Below, one piece after another: positions 6,887 to 15,944 of a stretch of 64,000 bases of DNA. A program made the translations under genes and the position numbers. Below the pieces are notes generated by a model. It was not told the origin of the DNA. It did no database searches and worked only from the letters and a program-made list of their open reading frames with translations. Position 1 is the stretch's first letter. Each line of letters begins with the position of its first letter. The stretch spans positions 28,407-92,406 of the forward strand of contig SVSN01000002.1 of NCBI GenBank assembly GCA_015064285.1. Direction: 5' to 3'. Source of the stretch: Oscillospiraceae bacterium (GTDB taxonomy: Bacteria > Bacillota > Clostridia > Oscillospirales > CAG-272).

Positions 6887-9562
6887 ATGATATTCCAATC
6901 CCGTTCTGTTCTCAGAAAAATTCCCCCACTTCTTCTGTCCCTTCTGCTGCTGACCGGTTGTCAGGAAACCCCTTCTCTTCCGGAGCCGGAAACAGAAACA
7001 CAGGCCACGGTGCCTTCTGCGGATACGGTAGAACCTGCTCCGGTGGAAACCGTGCCGGCGGAAACGGAACCGGAAGAAGCGGCGGACGATGGTCTGATGA
7101 CGCCCTTTTACTATGTGGACTTCACCGAAGAGGAGAAGTACTTTGGTTTCTATTCCGAACACGATATGGAACATACTGCCCGGGAAGACGGTGTTGTTTT
7201 TACGGCCCTCGGGCATGATCCGCTGATCCATCTCCGCTGTCCGCAGGCTCCCACCGAAAAACTGGCCTGGGCCGCCATTGTTTATCAAACGGATCTGTCA
7301 GGAATCCGGGGCGAGTTTTATGCCCATCGTGCGGACGGTGTACGGATGGGAGAAAGCGGTTCCCATGTGGAGTGGTACTGGGGCACGGACTGCCGTGAAG
7401 ACGGAGAGTTTCTGGTGGAAGTGATCCCGCTGTCCGCCTGGTCGGAAGACAGCACCCTGCTGTCCGAACTGCGGATCGATCCCATGGCCGGGGATCTGAA
7501 CGAAGGCGATTCCATCACCATCCGCTGCATCGCCATGTTTACGGAAGAAGAGGATGCCCGGATGTTCACCATGGCAGCCTACGAAGAGCAGCAGATTCTT
7601 CTGGAAGCCAGAAAACAGCAGGAAGAAGCAGACCGGCTGGCAGCCCTGCAGAAAGACTGGGCGAAACCGGAATACCGGGAGATCGATCTTTCCGCCCGTG
7701 ACAACACCCCCGGCACACTTTCCCTGACGCCTTCTGCTGACGGCAAAACTGTACAGATCGCCTATACCCTGGATGGAACGCCTGTGACCTGCACCGTACC
7801 GAACCAGGTACAGTACCTGGCCGGGCCCTACGCCGGCACCGATGATCTGGGCCGCTCCCTGTATACCGAAGAGGATGAAATCCGGCTATATCAGACGCTG
7901 GATGAGCTGCACCCGGTGGGTACCCTGGGATACAGAGGGGAACATGACGTTGGTATCTTCTATTTCCTCTGGCTGGGAGAACACGGAGATCCCGGTGTGC
8001 TGGACATGGAAAAAATTCTGGCAGGCGAAGGCTCCGACAGTCCCGATTACGAAGGCTGGGGGCCTGTGAATGCCTTCCATTTCTTTGCGGAACCGCTGTA
8101 CGGGTACTATTATTCCAGCGACACCTGGGTGATCCGCAAGCATATGGAACTGCTGACCGCTGCCGGTGTGGATTTCCTGTATTTTGACGTCACAAACGCC
8201 CACATCTATCTGGAAAATGCGCTGGCGGTTATGGAAGTCTGCCACAACATGAACCAGCAGGGCTTTGATGCGCCCCAGGTGGTTTTCTATACCAACACCA
8301 ATGCCGCCGATGTGGTGAAAGAACTCTATGACGAAATTTATTCCCAAAACCTGTATCCCGATACCTGGTACCGGCTGGACGGCAAACCGCTGATCATTGT
8401 ACCGGAAGACGTTGCCGTACCGGACATCTTCTCAGTCCGACTGACCCAGTGGCCTACCCAGCAAAGCAAACGCAACGCATGGCCCTGGATCGACTTTACG
8501 CTGAAGCAGCAGTATTTCCGGAATGCAGCCGGTGAGAAAGAAGCAATGTCCGTTTCCGTGGCACAGCATTCCGGCACGATCCGCTTCTCCGATTCCAGAA
8601 TTTACGGCGACCGTTCCAACCGGGGCAGAAGTTTTTATCCCTACTACGAAGGCAGAGCCTACAAGGGTACTTACGATCTGCTTTCCGAAGATTCCTATCT
8701 GTACGGTTACAATTTCGGTTCCCAGTTTGCCCGCGCCATTCTGGAAAACGTCCGGTATGTGCTGGTAACCGGCTGGAACGAATGGGTCGCCGGACGGCAG
8801 GATCCCTATACAGACGGGCAGAACAACCGGGTCAGCTTTGTGGATACCTGCGGTGTGGAATTCTCCCGGGATATCGAAATGACCCGGGGATACTACTTTG
8901 ACAATTACTATATGCAGCTGGCCGCCAATATCCAGGCCCTCAAAGGCGCTGTCCCCGATGTGGTGCAGGATATGCGGAAAACCATCAACATCACCGGCAG
9001 CTTTGACCAGTGGGACGATGTGATCGTGACCTACACCGATGCGGAAGGCGACAACAAAAACCGGGACAGTCTGGGATACGGATACACCCGCTACACCGAC
9101 AAAACCGGCCGGAACGATATTGTCAAAGCCAAAGTTACCGCCGACAATCAGTCCCTGTATTTCTACGTGCAGACCGCCGCACCCATCACCTGTTATGACA
9201 ACAACAGTGCCTGGATGCAGCTGTTTCTGAATATCGACGGAGACACAACCGGCTGGTACGGCTACGATTATCTGATCGCGGATACGGTTGCGGATGATTT
9301 CACCCTGACTGCCGTCCGTTTCACCGGAGACACCCGTACCGCTGTGGAAAACGCCGGCACGGTCTCTATGCAGGTATCCGGCTGTGAAATGATGGTGGAG
9401 GTACCGCTGGCCATGCTGGGGATCACCGATTACAAGAATATTGTACTGGAATTCAAATGGGCAGACAGCGCCGCCGGTATCGACGCCATGGAAGACTTCT
9501 ACTGTGAAGGGGATGCGGCACCGCTGGGACGGATGAACTGGGTCTACCGGAATACCAAATGA
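6887..9562 (+). CDS. GH99/GH71-like surface lipoprotein
   Basis: 891 aa. A signal peptide ends in the lipobox LLTGC, followed by an acidic Glu/Thr/Pro-rich linker. The central domain resembles family 99/71 and WbsX-like TIM barrels: GVDFLYFDVTNAHIYLENAL, then a substrate-loop region and VLVTGWNEWVAGRQDP, whose WNEW motif is typical of these proteins. The C-terminal 180 residues look like a beta-sandwich carbohydrate-binding domain of CBM9 type. It is probably an endo-acting alpha-mannan or related glycosidase on the cell surface. Start chosen at the ATG with GGAGG upstream and directly before the signal peptide; an earlier in-frame ATG gives an implausible N-terminus. Confidence 0.7.
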   Translation: MIFQSRSVLRKIPPLLLSLLLLTGCQETPSLPEPETETQATVPSADTVEPAPVETVPAETEPEEAADDGLMTPFYYVDFTEEEKYFGFYSEHDMEHTAREDGVVFTALGHDPLIHLRCPQAPTEKLAWAAIVYQTDLSGIRGEFYAHRADGVRMGESGSHVEWYWGTDCREDGEFLVEVIPLSAWSEDSTLLSELRIDPMAGDLNEGDSITIRCIAMFTEEEDARMFTMAAYEEQQILLEARKQQEEADRLAALQKDWAKPEYREIDLSARDNTPGTLSLTPSADGKTVQIAYTLDGTPVTCTVPNQVQYLAGPYAGTDDLGRSLYTEEDEIRLYQTLDELHPVGTLGYRGEHDVGIFYFLWLGEHGDPGVLDMEKILAGEGSDSPDYEGWGPVNAFHFFAEPLYGYYYSSDTWVIRKHMELLTAAGVDFLYFDVTNAHIYLENALAVMEVCHNMNQQGFDAPQVVFYTNTNAADVVKELYDEIYSQNLYPDTWYRLDGKPLIIVPEDVAVPDIFSVRLTQWPTQQSKRNAWPWIDFTLKQQYFRNAAGEKEAMSVSVAQHSGTIRFSDSRIYGDRSNRGRSFYPYYEGRAYKGTYDLLSEDSYLYGYNFGSQFARAILENVRYVLVTGWNEWVAGRQDPYTDGQNNRVSFVDTCGVEFSRDIEMTRGYYFDNYYMQLAANIQALKGAVPDVVQDMRKTINITGSFDQWDDVIVTYTDAEGDNKNRDSLGYGYTRYTDKTGRNDIVKAKVTADNQSLYFYVQTAAPITCYDNNSAWMQLFLNIDGDTTGWYGYDYLIADTVADDFTLTAVRFTGDTRTAVENAGTVSMQVSGCEMMVEVPLAMLGITDYKNIVLEFKWADSAAGIDAMEDFYCEGDAAPLGRMNWVYRNTK

Positions 9563-9649
9563 TCCGCCAAAGGTTCTTCGGTTTCTCCATACAAAAAACG
9601 GGGCTGTCGCAAGTTGAATAAATGCGCTGTCGCACTATACATGATGAAC

Positions 9650-9690
9650 AAAAATCCAGAGATGTCATTCCTGCCTCTCTGGATTTTTTT
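9650..9690. terminator. Bidirectional hairpin terminator
   Basis: AAAATCCAGAGA pairs with TCTCTGGATTTT, with T-runs on both strands. It lies between convergent genes ending at 9562 and 9727. Confidence 0.85.
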
Positions 9691-9726
9691 GTTAGAATTG
9701 GAGCCTATTGCTTTATGTTTTTTTTG

Positions 9727-10860
9727 CTATTTCCGGTAACGTTCCACGGTTTCCAGGCCATAGCGAAGGTAGAAGAGCAGGTTGTCAATATAGTGCTCTG
9801 TAGGACGGGCATATTCCATATATCCTGCAGAAGGGCAAAGGATGAAGCGTCCGCTCTTTTCGCCGGCTTCCACACACTGGTCGATCAGATCCCGCAGATG
9901 CTCCTTGGAGGAAAGCAGAATTTCCTGAATTTCGATATTGCCTTCCAGCCCCAGGCGGTTTCCGTACTTTTCGACCACTTCGGATAGCGTGATATCACCG
10001 TTGGGGCCGGGTTCCAGGGGATTGAGCACATCCACGCCCATGTCAATAAAGGCATCCAGGAAATTGCGAACCTTATTGTGGCTGTGTACCCAGACATAGC
10101 CGCCATGTTCGTGAATGAGATCACAGATGGGTTTGTCGTATTTGTATACAAAGTCGTTGAAGTCCTTGGGGCTCATCAGCGGCGGCAGATACAGTTCCGG
10201 GCCGACCCACGAGAAGATCGGTTCTTCAATGCCTGTTTCGAGGATATTCTTCACGTGATCATAAATACGTCTGGCGTATGTGCTGACAATTTCATCCACC
10301 AGTTCTCTGGCATCCATACTCAGGTATGCGAGGGTTTCCGAACCCATATAGGTTTCAGCAACATAAGCGGCGTGGGGTAAACCGATCATGACGATGCCTT
10401 TGTCACCCATACCGGTCACAGCACTGTCATAATACTCACGGATATTTACATTCGGCGCTTCATACGGCAGGGAAAGCATCTTTTCAATGTCTTCCTCTTC
10501 TTTGATAAAGTGTTCCATATCGTAACCGGGATCACCGACGGTGGAATACCGATGTACTGCGTGCAGATCTCCTTTGGGTGTGTGCAGAACCGTATGGCGG
10601 TCTACCCATTGCGGATCGCCGGTTTGTTCATCCCAGCTTTCCGACTTGTCTTCCGCTGTACCGCGCAGTACGTTCAGACCGCAACCTACACCGCCGAAGA
10701 TATCCGTTATCTCTGCAGCCAGCTCCGAAACAGGACGATACGCTTCGTGCAGCTGCCAGCCGACACTTGCGCCTGCCCCCCACAGCTTGAGTGCGGGACG
10801 GTCGATTTCCTCATTTCGGAAAATACGCATCAGTCTTTCGTGAGAAGTCAGTTGAAACAT
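9727..10860 (-). CDS. Uroporphyrinogen decarboxylase (URO-D) family protein
   Basis: 377 aa, soluble. Family features include SHERLMRIFRNEEIDRPALK at the N-terminus, HEHGGYVWVHSHNKV, DMGVDVLNPLEPGPNGDI and LEGNIEIQEILL, the typical URO-D/methyltransferase barrel strands. It lacks the heme HemE RQAGRY N-terminal signature and no porphyrin genes are nearby. A corrinoid-linked methyltransferase or an uncharacterised glycan-locus role is more likely than heme synthesis. Strong AAGGAGG RBS. The upstream region is interrupted by a MITE-like element that duplicates 16 bp just before the RBS. Confidence 0.75.
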   Translation of the reverse strand: MFQLTSHERLMRIFRNEEIDRPALKLWGAGASVGWQLHEAYRPVSELAAEITDIFGGVGCGLNVLRGTAEDKSESWDEQTGDPQWVDRHTVLHTPKGDLHAVHRYSTVGDPGYDMEHFIKEEEDIEKMLSLPYEAPNVNIREYYDSAVTGMGDKGIVMIGLPHAAYVAETYMGSETLAYLSMDARELVDEIVSTYARRIYDHVKNILETGIEEPIFSWVGPELYLPPLMSPKDFNDFVYKYDKPICDLIHEHGGYVWVHSHNKVRNFLDAFIDMGVDVLNPLEPGPNGDITLSEVVEKYGNRLGLEGNIEIQEILLSSKEHLRDLIDQCVEAGEKSGRFILCPSAGYMEYARPTEHYIDNLLFYLRYGLETVERYRK

Positions 10861-10873
10861 ATGTACCTCCTTG

Positions 10874-11183
10874 TATTATGAGGTTTTCTAGCCGATTGCA
10901 AAACTCACCAAAAACGAAATCAAGCACTCGAAAACCGGCTACGGTGAGCAGGGTCGGGTCCCTGCGAACTCGCGCCACTATTTCTGGTGTTTTGCACTCT
11001 CTATATATAGTGGCACATGGAATTGCAGTTACTATATCCAGCTAACCCATTCCAAAAGTTTTTGCGGAGCTTTTTTCAAAAAGCGACCGTCCGAGATTCG
11101 ACTATGTCGAACTCGATGAGTTGCTATGCAACTCTGGTTTCCCTTTTACTGGCGTTTTGCAATCTGCTATTATGAGGTTTTCT
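10874..11183. mobile_element. MITE-like element with TIRs and 16-bp direct repeats
   Basis: TATTATGAGGTTTTCT occurs exactly twice, at 10874-10889 and 11168-11183. Just inside are inverted repeats GCCGATTGCAAAAC (10891-10904) and GTTTTGCAATCTGC (11154-11167), which match at 13 of 14 positions. The roughly 280-bp interior codes for nothing convincing but holds two short hairpins with TAT loops, at 11097-11111 and 11118-11134. This is the layout of a non-autonomous inserted element with a duplicated target. A 16-bp duplication is longer than usual for DDE transposons, so the mechanism is open. No transposase is in the window. Confidence 0.55.
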
Positions 11184-11334
11184 GTTATGTTTTATAATTC
11201 GATTCCAGAAAACGGAATGATTATTTTTGTAAATATATTAACTTTTTCGAAAAATTGAACAGTATAATCTGTTCACAGTTTGTTAATGCTATGCGACAGC
11301 GCCTTTTGTATTGTTTCCGCCGAAATGCTTCTGT

Positions 11335-12066
11335 TCACGCTTTGCCGATAGCCAATATATCTCCGTCCGCCGGCAGAATCACCGCGGAAGGTACCTCTCC
11401 GGCCAGTGCCTGCAGACCGGCATATTTCTCCGGCGGCATCACATGCACCACCGCCAATGTACCGATCTGGCATTTCCGGATCTGTGCATACAGTTCTTCC
11501 GGCTGGAAATGCGCGCATTCCGTAACGAGCATATCCACCGGTTCCGTGTACAGAAATGCCGGGAAATCCCGCAGAGAGGGATGCAGATCGCCTGTTATGT
11601 ACACACTGCCGCCGTCTGCTTCCAGAAGAAAACCATAGCACGGCTTTGTCATATGGTCTGTCGGCACACTTTTCACCCGCAGGATCCCGTCGTCGTAGAA
11701 ATCCCCCTCCTCAATCAGCCGGAAAGGAGTTCTGCCGCCGTTTCCGCCGGGGGTCTGCATTTCGGTATAGGCAGTGAACGCATCAATGCCCCGCTGCTCG
11801 GACAGCCAGATGTCACAGCGGATATTGTAATAGGCAGCCAGATTGATGATATCATGCAGCCCATTCATATGGTCGCCGTGCAGATGGGTAATAAACACCG
11901 CTTTCAGTTTTGTCAGGTCATATCCGGCATTCACCAGAATATCCAGAACCGGTGCCCCTGCGTCCACCAGATAGGCATTGCCGCTCTCTGTTTCCAGAAG
12001 TATGCTCTGCTGATGGCGTCCCACTGCCGGTGCGCCGAAGCTGGTTCCCAAAAAACGAATTTTCAT
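11335..12066 (-). CDS. MBL-fold metallo-hydrolase, RNase Z-like
   Basis: 243 aa. Begins MKIRFLGTSFGAPAVGR, a first strand typical of ribonuclease Z/ElaC-like and PqqB-like metallo-beta-lactamase proteins. The metal motif THLHGDHMNGLHD (about residues 60-72) is intact, with further ligands in PTDHMTKP and VVHVMPPEKY. It is a probable dinuclear zinc phosphodiesterase or lactonase; the substrate is unknown. Start chosen at the ATG preceded by GGAG; the longer frame begins within the upstream transporter gene. It lies 20 nt after the DMT transporter and is probably cotranscribed with it. Confidence 0.8.
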   Translation of the reverse strand: MKIRFLGTSFGAPAVGRHQQSILLETESGNAYLVDAGAPVLDILVNAGYDLTKLKAVFITHLHGDHMNGLHDIINLAAYYNIRCDIWLSEQRGIDAFTAYTEMQTPGGNGGRTPFRLIEEGDFYDDGILRVKSVPTDHMTKPCYGFLLEADGGSVYITGDLHPSLRDFPAFLYTEPVDMLVTECAHFQPEELYAQIRKCQIGTLAVVHVMPPEKYAGLQALAGEVPSAVILPADGDILAIGKA

Positions 12067-12086
12067 ATGGTTCTCCTGTCCGCCGG

Positions 12087-12974
12087 TCAGATACCCAGCA
12101 TACACATGGCAACAATCCCGATGGCAATACCGATCCACTGGACGGTTTTCAGCCGTTCATGGAAGAATACCACCGCCGCCAGAATGGTCATAATCAGCAG
12201 ACCGCCGTTGGCGATGGGGAAGAAAATCACGCTGGGCATGACGCCGATCAGGAACAGGTTCACCACATTGACAATGCCCATGAACACACCGGATCCTGCC
12301 GGCTGCAGAAGCGCTTTGGATCTTACGGAAAAATTGGCAGGTTCTTTCTTCTCGGCAAGAAGCCAGGGAACCAGGTTCATCAGAATGATAAAGAAGAATG
12401 TAACGGCCAGAAAACCATACATTTCATCTGCATGGGGAGATGCCTGATGCAGCGTCTGCACAACCCCTACCAGTCCGCAGCAAAGAGTAGTCATCAGGGC
12501 ATCCGCAAGCCATTTCCCGGTATTTCCGTCGTTTTTCTTTTCGCCTTTTTTCAGATCCATCACCAGCGCCATGGAAATGATCAGCACAGGCAGCGCAATG
12601 ATCTGAAGGGTTTTGATCCCCTGGTGCAGGAAAATAACCCCGAACAGAGCCGGGATCGCAAGTCCGCCGCTGGTCTGCAGAAAGTTCACAAAGGAAAGCG
12701 GACCATGCCGCAGCGCCCGCAGCAGAAATGTCTGCATTCCGCCGGACACAAGAGCAAACAGGAAAGCCATCCCCACCGTAAACAGAGACAGTTTGCATCC
12801 CTCTATGCACAGCATCACCAGCATGACAACCAGCGAGCCCGCATACATGAACGTATTGAATTTATAGACATCGGTATTGTTTTTCAGCGATGTTTTGCTG
12901 AAGCTGTTGGAAAATACATTTTTGGCAGTCTCCATGAGGACACTTGCCAGTGTAAGAAGATAGTAAAGCGCCAT
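12087..12974 (-). CDS. DMT/EamA-family membrane transporter
   Basis: 295 aa with about ten predicted hydrophobic segments in two halves, e.g. LVVMLVMLCI, MAFLFALVSGG, LQIIALPVLIISMALVM, FLAVTFFFIILMNLVPWLL, GVFMGIVNVVNLFLIGV and WIGIAIGIVAMCMLGI. The pattern and length fit the drug/metabolite transporter superfamily. A Lys-rich cytoplasmic loop (KKGEKKNDGN) divides the halves. Substrate unknown; sugar or metabolite export or uptake is possible. TTGAAA-17-TATACT promoter upstream; the MBL hydrolase follows in the same direction. Confidence 0.8.
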   Translation of the reverse strand: MALYYLLTLASVLMETAKNVFSNSFSKTSLKNNTDVYKFNTFMYAGSLVVMLVMLCIEGCKLSLFTVGMAFLFALVSGGMQTFLLRALRHGPLSFVNFLQTSGGLAIPALFGVIFLHQGIKTLQIIALPVLIISMALVMDLKKGEKKNDGNTGKWLADALMTTLCCGLVGVVQTLHQASPHADEMYGFLAVTFFFIILMNLVPWLLAEKKEPANFSVRSKALLQPAGSGVFMGIVNVVNLFLIGVMPSVIFFPIANGGLLIMTILAAVVFFHERLKTVQWIGIAIGIVAMCMLGI

Positions 12975-13001
12975 AATCGTCCTCCTGTTTTCTATCGTGT
13001 A

Positions 13002-13030
13002 AGTATATCACAAAACCCGGACGATTTCAA
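13002..13030 (-). promoter_or_regulatory. SigA-type promoter
   Basis: Minus strand TTGAAA, 17 nt, TATACT, directly upstream of the DMT transporter gene. Confidence 0.7.
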
Positions 13031-13142
13031 TATGTATCTGTATGGTGCAGGAAAAACTTTGGATATTACGGTATTCTGGTGTCGGATTGACTGTGTCGGT
13101 ATACCCCCAAAGCGCAAAACAACCCTGAACCTCATAAAACAC

Positions 13143-13188
13143 CAACGCCCCTCTGCCGTATATACACGCATACAGCAAGGGGGCGTTG
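13143..13188. terminator. Hairpin terminator
   Basis: AACGCCCC pairs with GGGGCGTT around an imperfect inner helix. It follows the VirD4-like gene on the minus strand; the T-tract is weak. Confidence 0.5.
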
Positions 13189-13239
13189 TTTATTGTTGAT
13201 ATACTGCGGTCATACACCGTTTAACCGGTTCTCCTGTGG

Positions 13240-14853
13240 TCAGAACAGTCTTTTCCCCTCTTCGGAAACACCCAGGTACTCCAGAATAGGTTTGTCACCG
13301 CTTTTGATTCTGCCGTTGCACATCTGGATCCTCCGGCAGAATTTTTCCATAAATTCCTCTCTGGACATTTCAAACAGCATGCCGTCCGAAGAAATCACGT
13401 TCGCATACTTGAACGCATCAAAGAAATACAGGGGCTGGAAAACAGACATTTCTACGTCTTCGTTGGTCCGGAACGGCATCGGTTTCTCTTTACCGAACAT
13501 TTCATAGTCTGCAATATCCGCCATTTCCGTTATGATCGGATACTCTCTGGCATGCATAATGAGTGCCTCACCCTTTTCCTTGTCCAGACGCTGCAGTTCC
13601 GACACCGAGATCAGCCGTCTTTCCTGTCCGCTGTGGGTTCGGATCGTGCCGCAAAGGTCGCTGATCTCCTGCAGCAGATCCAGTTCCTTGGATGTCAGGA
13701 ACACCCAGTTGTCACAGTTCCCCTTGATCGTATCCGCGTCTTCCCCGTATTTGCCCACCAGCTGATGCTTGCTCTGGGCCACCAGGAAATACCGCATATT
13801 CCGGCTTCTGGCTGCACTGATCATTGCGGGCATATCCGGCACCTTGGGGATATTGCAGAATTCATCCAGCACAAAATTCACACGCACCGGCAGACGCAGG
13901 GACTCTTCTTTCTGGGCTTCCCGGATCAGAACCTCATATGCCTGTTTAATGAATGTAGTCACCAGGAAATGCAGAGTCGTTTTTTCGTCCGGAACGATCA
14001 GATACACCGCTGTCTTTTCTCTGCCGAAGCTCCGGATATCGAATGTGTTTCTGGAAAGCATGCGGCAGAGATTCTTCTGGGTCGCAAAAATCTCGGCGTT
14101 GGCAAACAGACTGACCACAATATTCTGTGTGGTAATTTCACTGCCCGCCAGCACAGAACGATAGTTGGAAGAAGCTACACTCTCGGTATTGAGCAGATCC
14201 AGATTTTCCTGAATATATTTGACCACCGGATTGGTGCAGAGCGGCACAAAGCTTGCCATATGCGCTTCTTCTTTTCTGGCGTATTCCATCAGCAACAGCA
14301 GATGTGCCAACCCCAGAGAATGGGAGGTGTTGGTCCAGAAGGGGTCATTGCTCTTTCCGTTGCCCGGTACGACAATGGTTGCCAGAAAGTCATTCAGCAG
14401 GGCTGTAGCGTCGTCCTTATGCCCGGTGTGATACAGCTCGTAAGGCAGTGCCAGAGGGTTCCACATATCTCCCAAACCAAGATCGCGGAAATTGAGCACG
14501 ACGACCTTATATCCCATTTTCTTGGCCAGTCCGGAAGTTTTGGCGTACAGTTCCCCCTTGGGGTCTGTTGCCACAAAACTTTCTCCTGCTTTCAGCAGAA
14601 TATTGATCAGCGGCATGCAGAAAAGACGGGTTTTCTTGGAACCGGTAGCCCCAAAGATCAGGGAGTGGGTATCTTTGTCATCCACGTAGGCTTCCACCCC
14701 GTCTGACAGCAGCGGAAGGCCTGCGGCAGGATAATGCTCTTCCCGCAGATCCACATACGCAGAAGCATTCTGGATCTCTTCAATGGTTGCCCAGCGTGTC
14801 TCCTGGGTCTGGTCATAATACTGACCGTACTTATAGGAATCCTTGGTAATCAT
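13240..14853 (-). CDS. Orphan TraG/VirD4-like coupling-type ATPase
   Basis: 537 aa. Resembles the ATPase domain of type IV coupling proteins, which pump DNA or protein through secretion channels. Visible are the P-loop GATGSKKT (68-75), DPKGEL (97-102), Walker B FVLDEF (327-332) and the later ARSRNMRYFLVAQSKHQL segment. The P-loop has Lys where the family has Gly (GxxxxKKT), an unusual substitution. There is no N-terminal membrane anchor. No relaxase, VirB4, VirB6 or integrase gene is in the window, so this is not part of a visible conjugation system. The start codon overlaps the stop of the upstream partner by 4 nt, so translation is coupled. Confidence 0.75.
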   Translation of the reverse strand: MITKDSYKYGQYYDQTQETRWATIEEIQNASAYVDLREEHYPAAGLPLLSDGVEAYVDDKDTHSLIFGATGSKKTRLFCMPLINILLKAGESFVATDPKGELYAKTSGLAKKMGYKVVVLNFRDLGLGDMWNPLALPYELYHTGHKDDATALLNDFLATIVVPGNGKSNDPFWTNTSHSLGLAHLLLLMEYARKEEAHMASFVPLCTNPVVKYIQENLDLLNTESVASSNYRSVLAGSEITTQNIVVSLFANAEIFATQKNLCRMLSRNTFDIRSFGREKTAVYLIVPDEKTTLHFLVTTFIKQAYEVLIREAQKEESLRLPVRVNFVLDEFCNIPKVPDMPAMISAARSRNMRYFLVAQSKHQLVGKYGEDADTIKGNCDNWVFLTSKELDLLQEISDLCGTIRTHSGQERRLISVSELQRLDKEKGEALIMHAREYPIITEMADIADYEMFGKEKPMPFRTNEDVEMSVFQPLYFFDAFKYANVISSDGMLFEMSREEFMEKFCRRIQMCNGRIKSGDKPILEYLGVSEEGKRLF

Positions 14854-15725
14854 TTTTGTTCCCCTCCCGTAAAGCCGATGGCATACCGTTTTTTTGTCTC
14901 ATAATGGCTGATCCGGTTCCGGATATAGCTGCCGTCCGCTGCGAAATCCGCCAGATCCTTTGCCGAGATTTTTCTCTGGTCGAACGCTTTCCGGGAATAC
15001 AGCTGGTATACAATATCACAGATCAGCAGATTCAGGGTCTTATAGCCGTCAAAATACCGGTTTTCCCGCAGTTTGTCAATGGATGCCGCCAGAAGCTTCA
15101 TGGCATCTCCCGCCAGATGGATATTGTAATCCGCCAGTCCGTCACAGACATGCGCCAGCAGCACTTCGGTTTCTGGCAGGCACAGGCTGGTTCGTTCTAT
15201 ACGCAGGAACATGGACAGAATCGCTTCCATATTCTTCAGGTCAGTTTCGGATCCCTGGGAAACGGTAAAAATCACCAGCCACCGGTCACTGTTGTCGGCG
15301 ATATATTCCAGCAGCTCCATAAAATACTTTTCGTCACAGTGTCCCAGCCATTCGTGCACATCCAGGCAGACGATCCCCCGGTATTCACTGCGGAAACCTG
15401 CAGCCGCCGAAATATTTTCCATCAGCCGGGGCAGTTCGGTAAACTGTTCCTCAGGCTTCCGGTAGTTGACCTGGAATTCAAAGTATTTCACATCACCGTA
15501 AAAGTCCATCAGATTCTTCCGGGAAGAAAGATATTCCGCCAGATACCGGAGGATCAGAGTACGGCCTACTCCATATTCCGCCGTCATGAAAAGATCGGGC
15601 AGCAGCACAGGCATTTCCGGAAGAAGACGTTCCAGGTTTTCGGACAGGTTCTCCCATTGCCGGACAATCTTTTTGATCCCGTAGGAATCGGGAAGACTCA
15701 TGATTTGTGTATAGGAATGATTCAT
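14850..15725 (-). CDS. P-loop/AAA-like partner of the VirD4-like ATPase
   Basis: 291 aa, soluble, no recognised family name. AEYGVGRTLILRYL (about 49-62) sits where a Walker A would be, but with Arg in place of Lys, and GIVCLDVHEWLG (about 117-128) looks like Walker B. An alpha-helical C-terminal half follows. The plan matches AAA+ ATPases of the SpoVK/CbbX or ATPase-like regulator type, possibly catalytically weak. I chose the ATG at 15725, 7 nt after GGGAG, rather than an upstream GTG. It is the first gene of an operon with the VirD4-like protein (ATGA overlap), behind a consensus promoter. Confidence 0.6.
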   Translation of the reverse strand: MNHSYTQIMSLPDSYGIKKIVRQWENLSENLERLLPEMPVLLPDLFMTAEYGVGRTLILRYLAEYLSSRKNLMDFYGDVKYFEFQVNYRKPEEQFTELPRLMENISAAAGFRSEYRGIVCLDVHEWLGHCDEKYFMELLEYIADNSDRWLVIFTVSQGSETDLKNMEAILSMFLRIERTSLCLPETEVLLAHVCDGLADYNIHLAGDAMKLLAASIDKLRENRYFDGYKTLNLLICDIVYQLYSRKAFDQRKISAKDLADFAADGSYIRNRISHYETKKRYAIGFTGGEQK

Positions 15726-15788
15726 TGGCACTCTCCCTTGTTTTGATATGGTATGACAGATTTCCCCATCATGTACTCCAATAATCAG

Positions 15789-15817
15789 ATTATACTACAT
15801 CCTCAGCATATTGTCAA
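15789..15817 (-). promoter_or_regulatory. Consensus SigA promoter for VirD4-like operon
   Basis: Minus strand TTGACA, 17 nt, TATAAT: a perfect match, about 65 nt upstream of the first start codon. Confidence 0.85.
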
Positions 15818-15884
15818 CAAATATCCTCTGTTTCTGTCACAGTTCCGGTTATTCCTTTCCCGCTGCTGCAGATACAGATATAAA

Positions 15885-15918
15885 AAAGACAGCACCCCGA
15901 TGGACGGACACTGTCTTT
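15885..15918. terminator. Hairpin terminator
   Basis: AAAGACAG pairs with CTGTCTTT. It lies after the Gfo/Idh gene on the minus strand, with T-rich flank in that direction. Confidence 0.65.
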
Positions 15919-15944
15919 AACGCGTATCTCCGAAACCTGCGGCA

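Noticed and set aside
9727-10860. HemE uroporphyrinogen decarboxylase
   Set aside because: The N-terminal RQAGRY signature of the heme enzyme is absent and no heme genes are nearby.
10930-10985. tRNA-like T-arm (GGTCGGGTCCCTGCGAACTC)
   Set aside because: No acceptor or anticodon arms can be folded around it; it lies within the MITE-like element.
13240-15725. Integrated conjugative element
   Set aside because: Only the coupling-protein-like gene is present; no relaxase, VirB4, integrase or attachment repeats were found.
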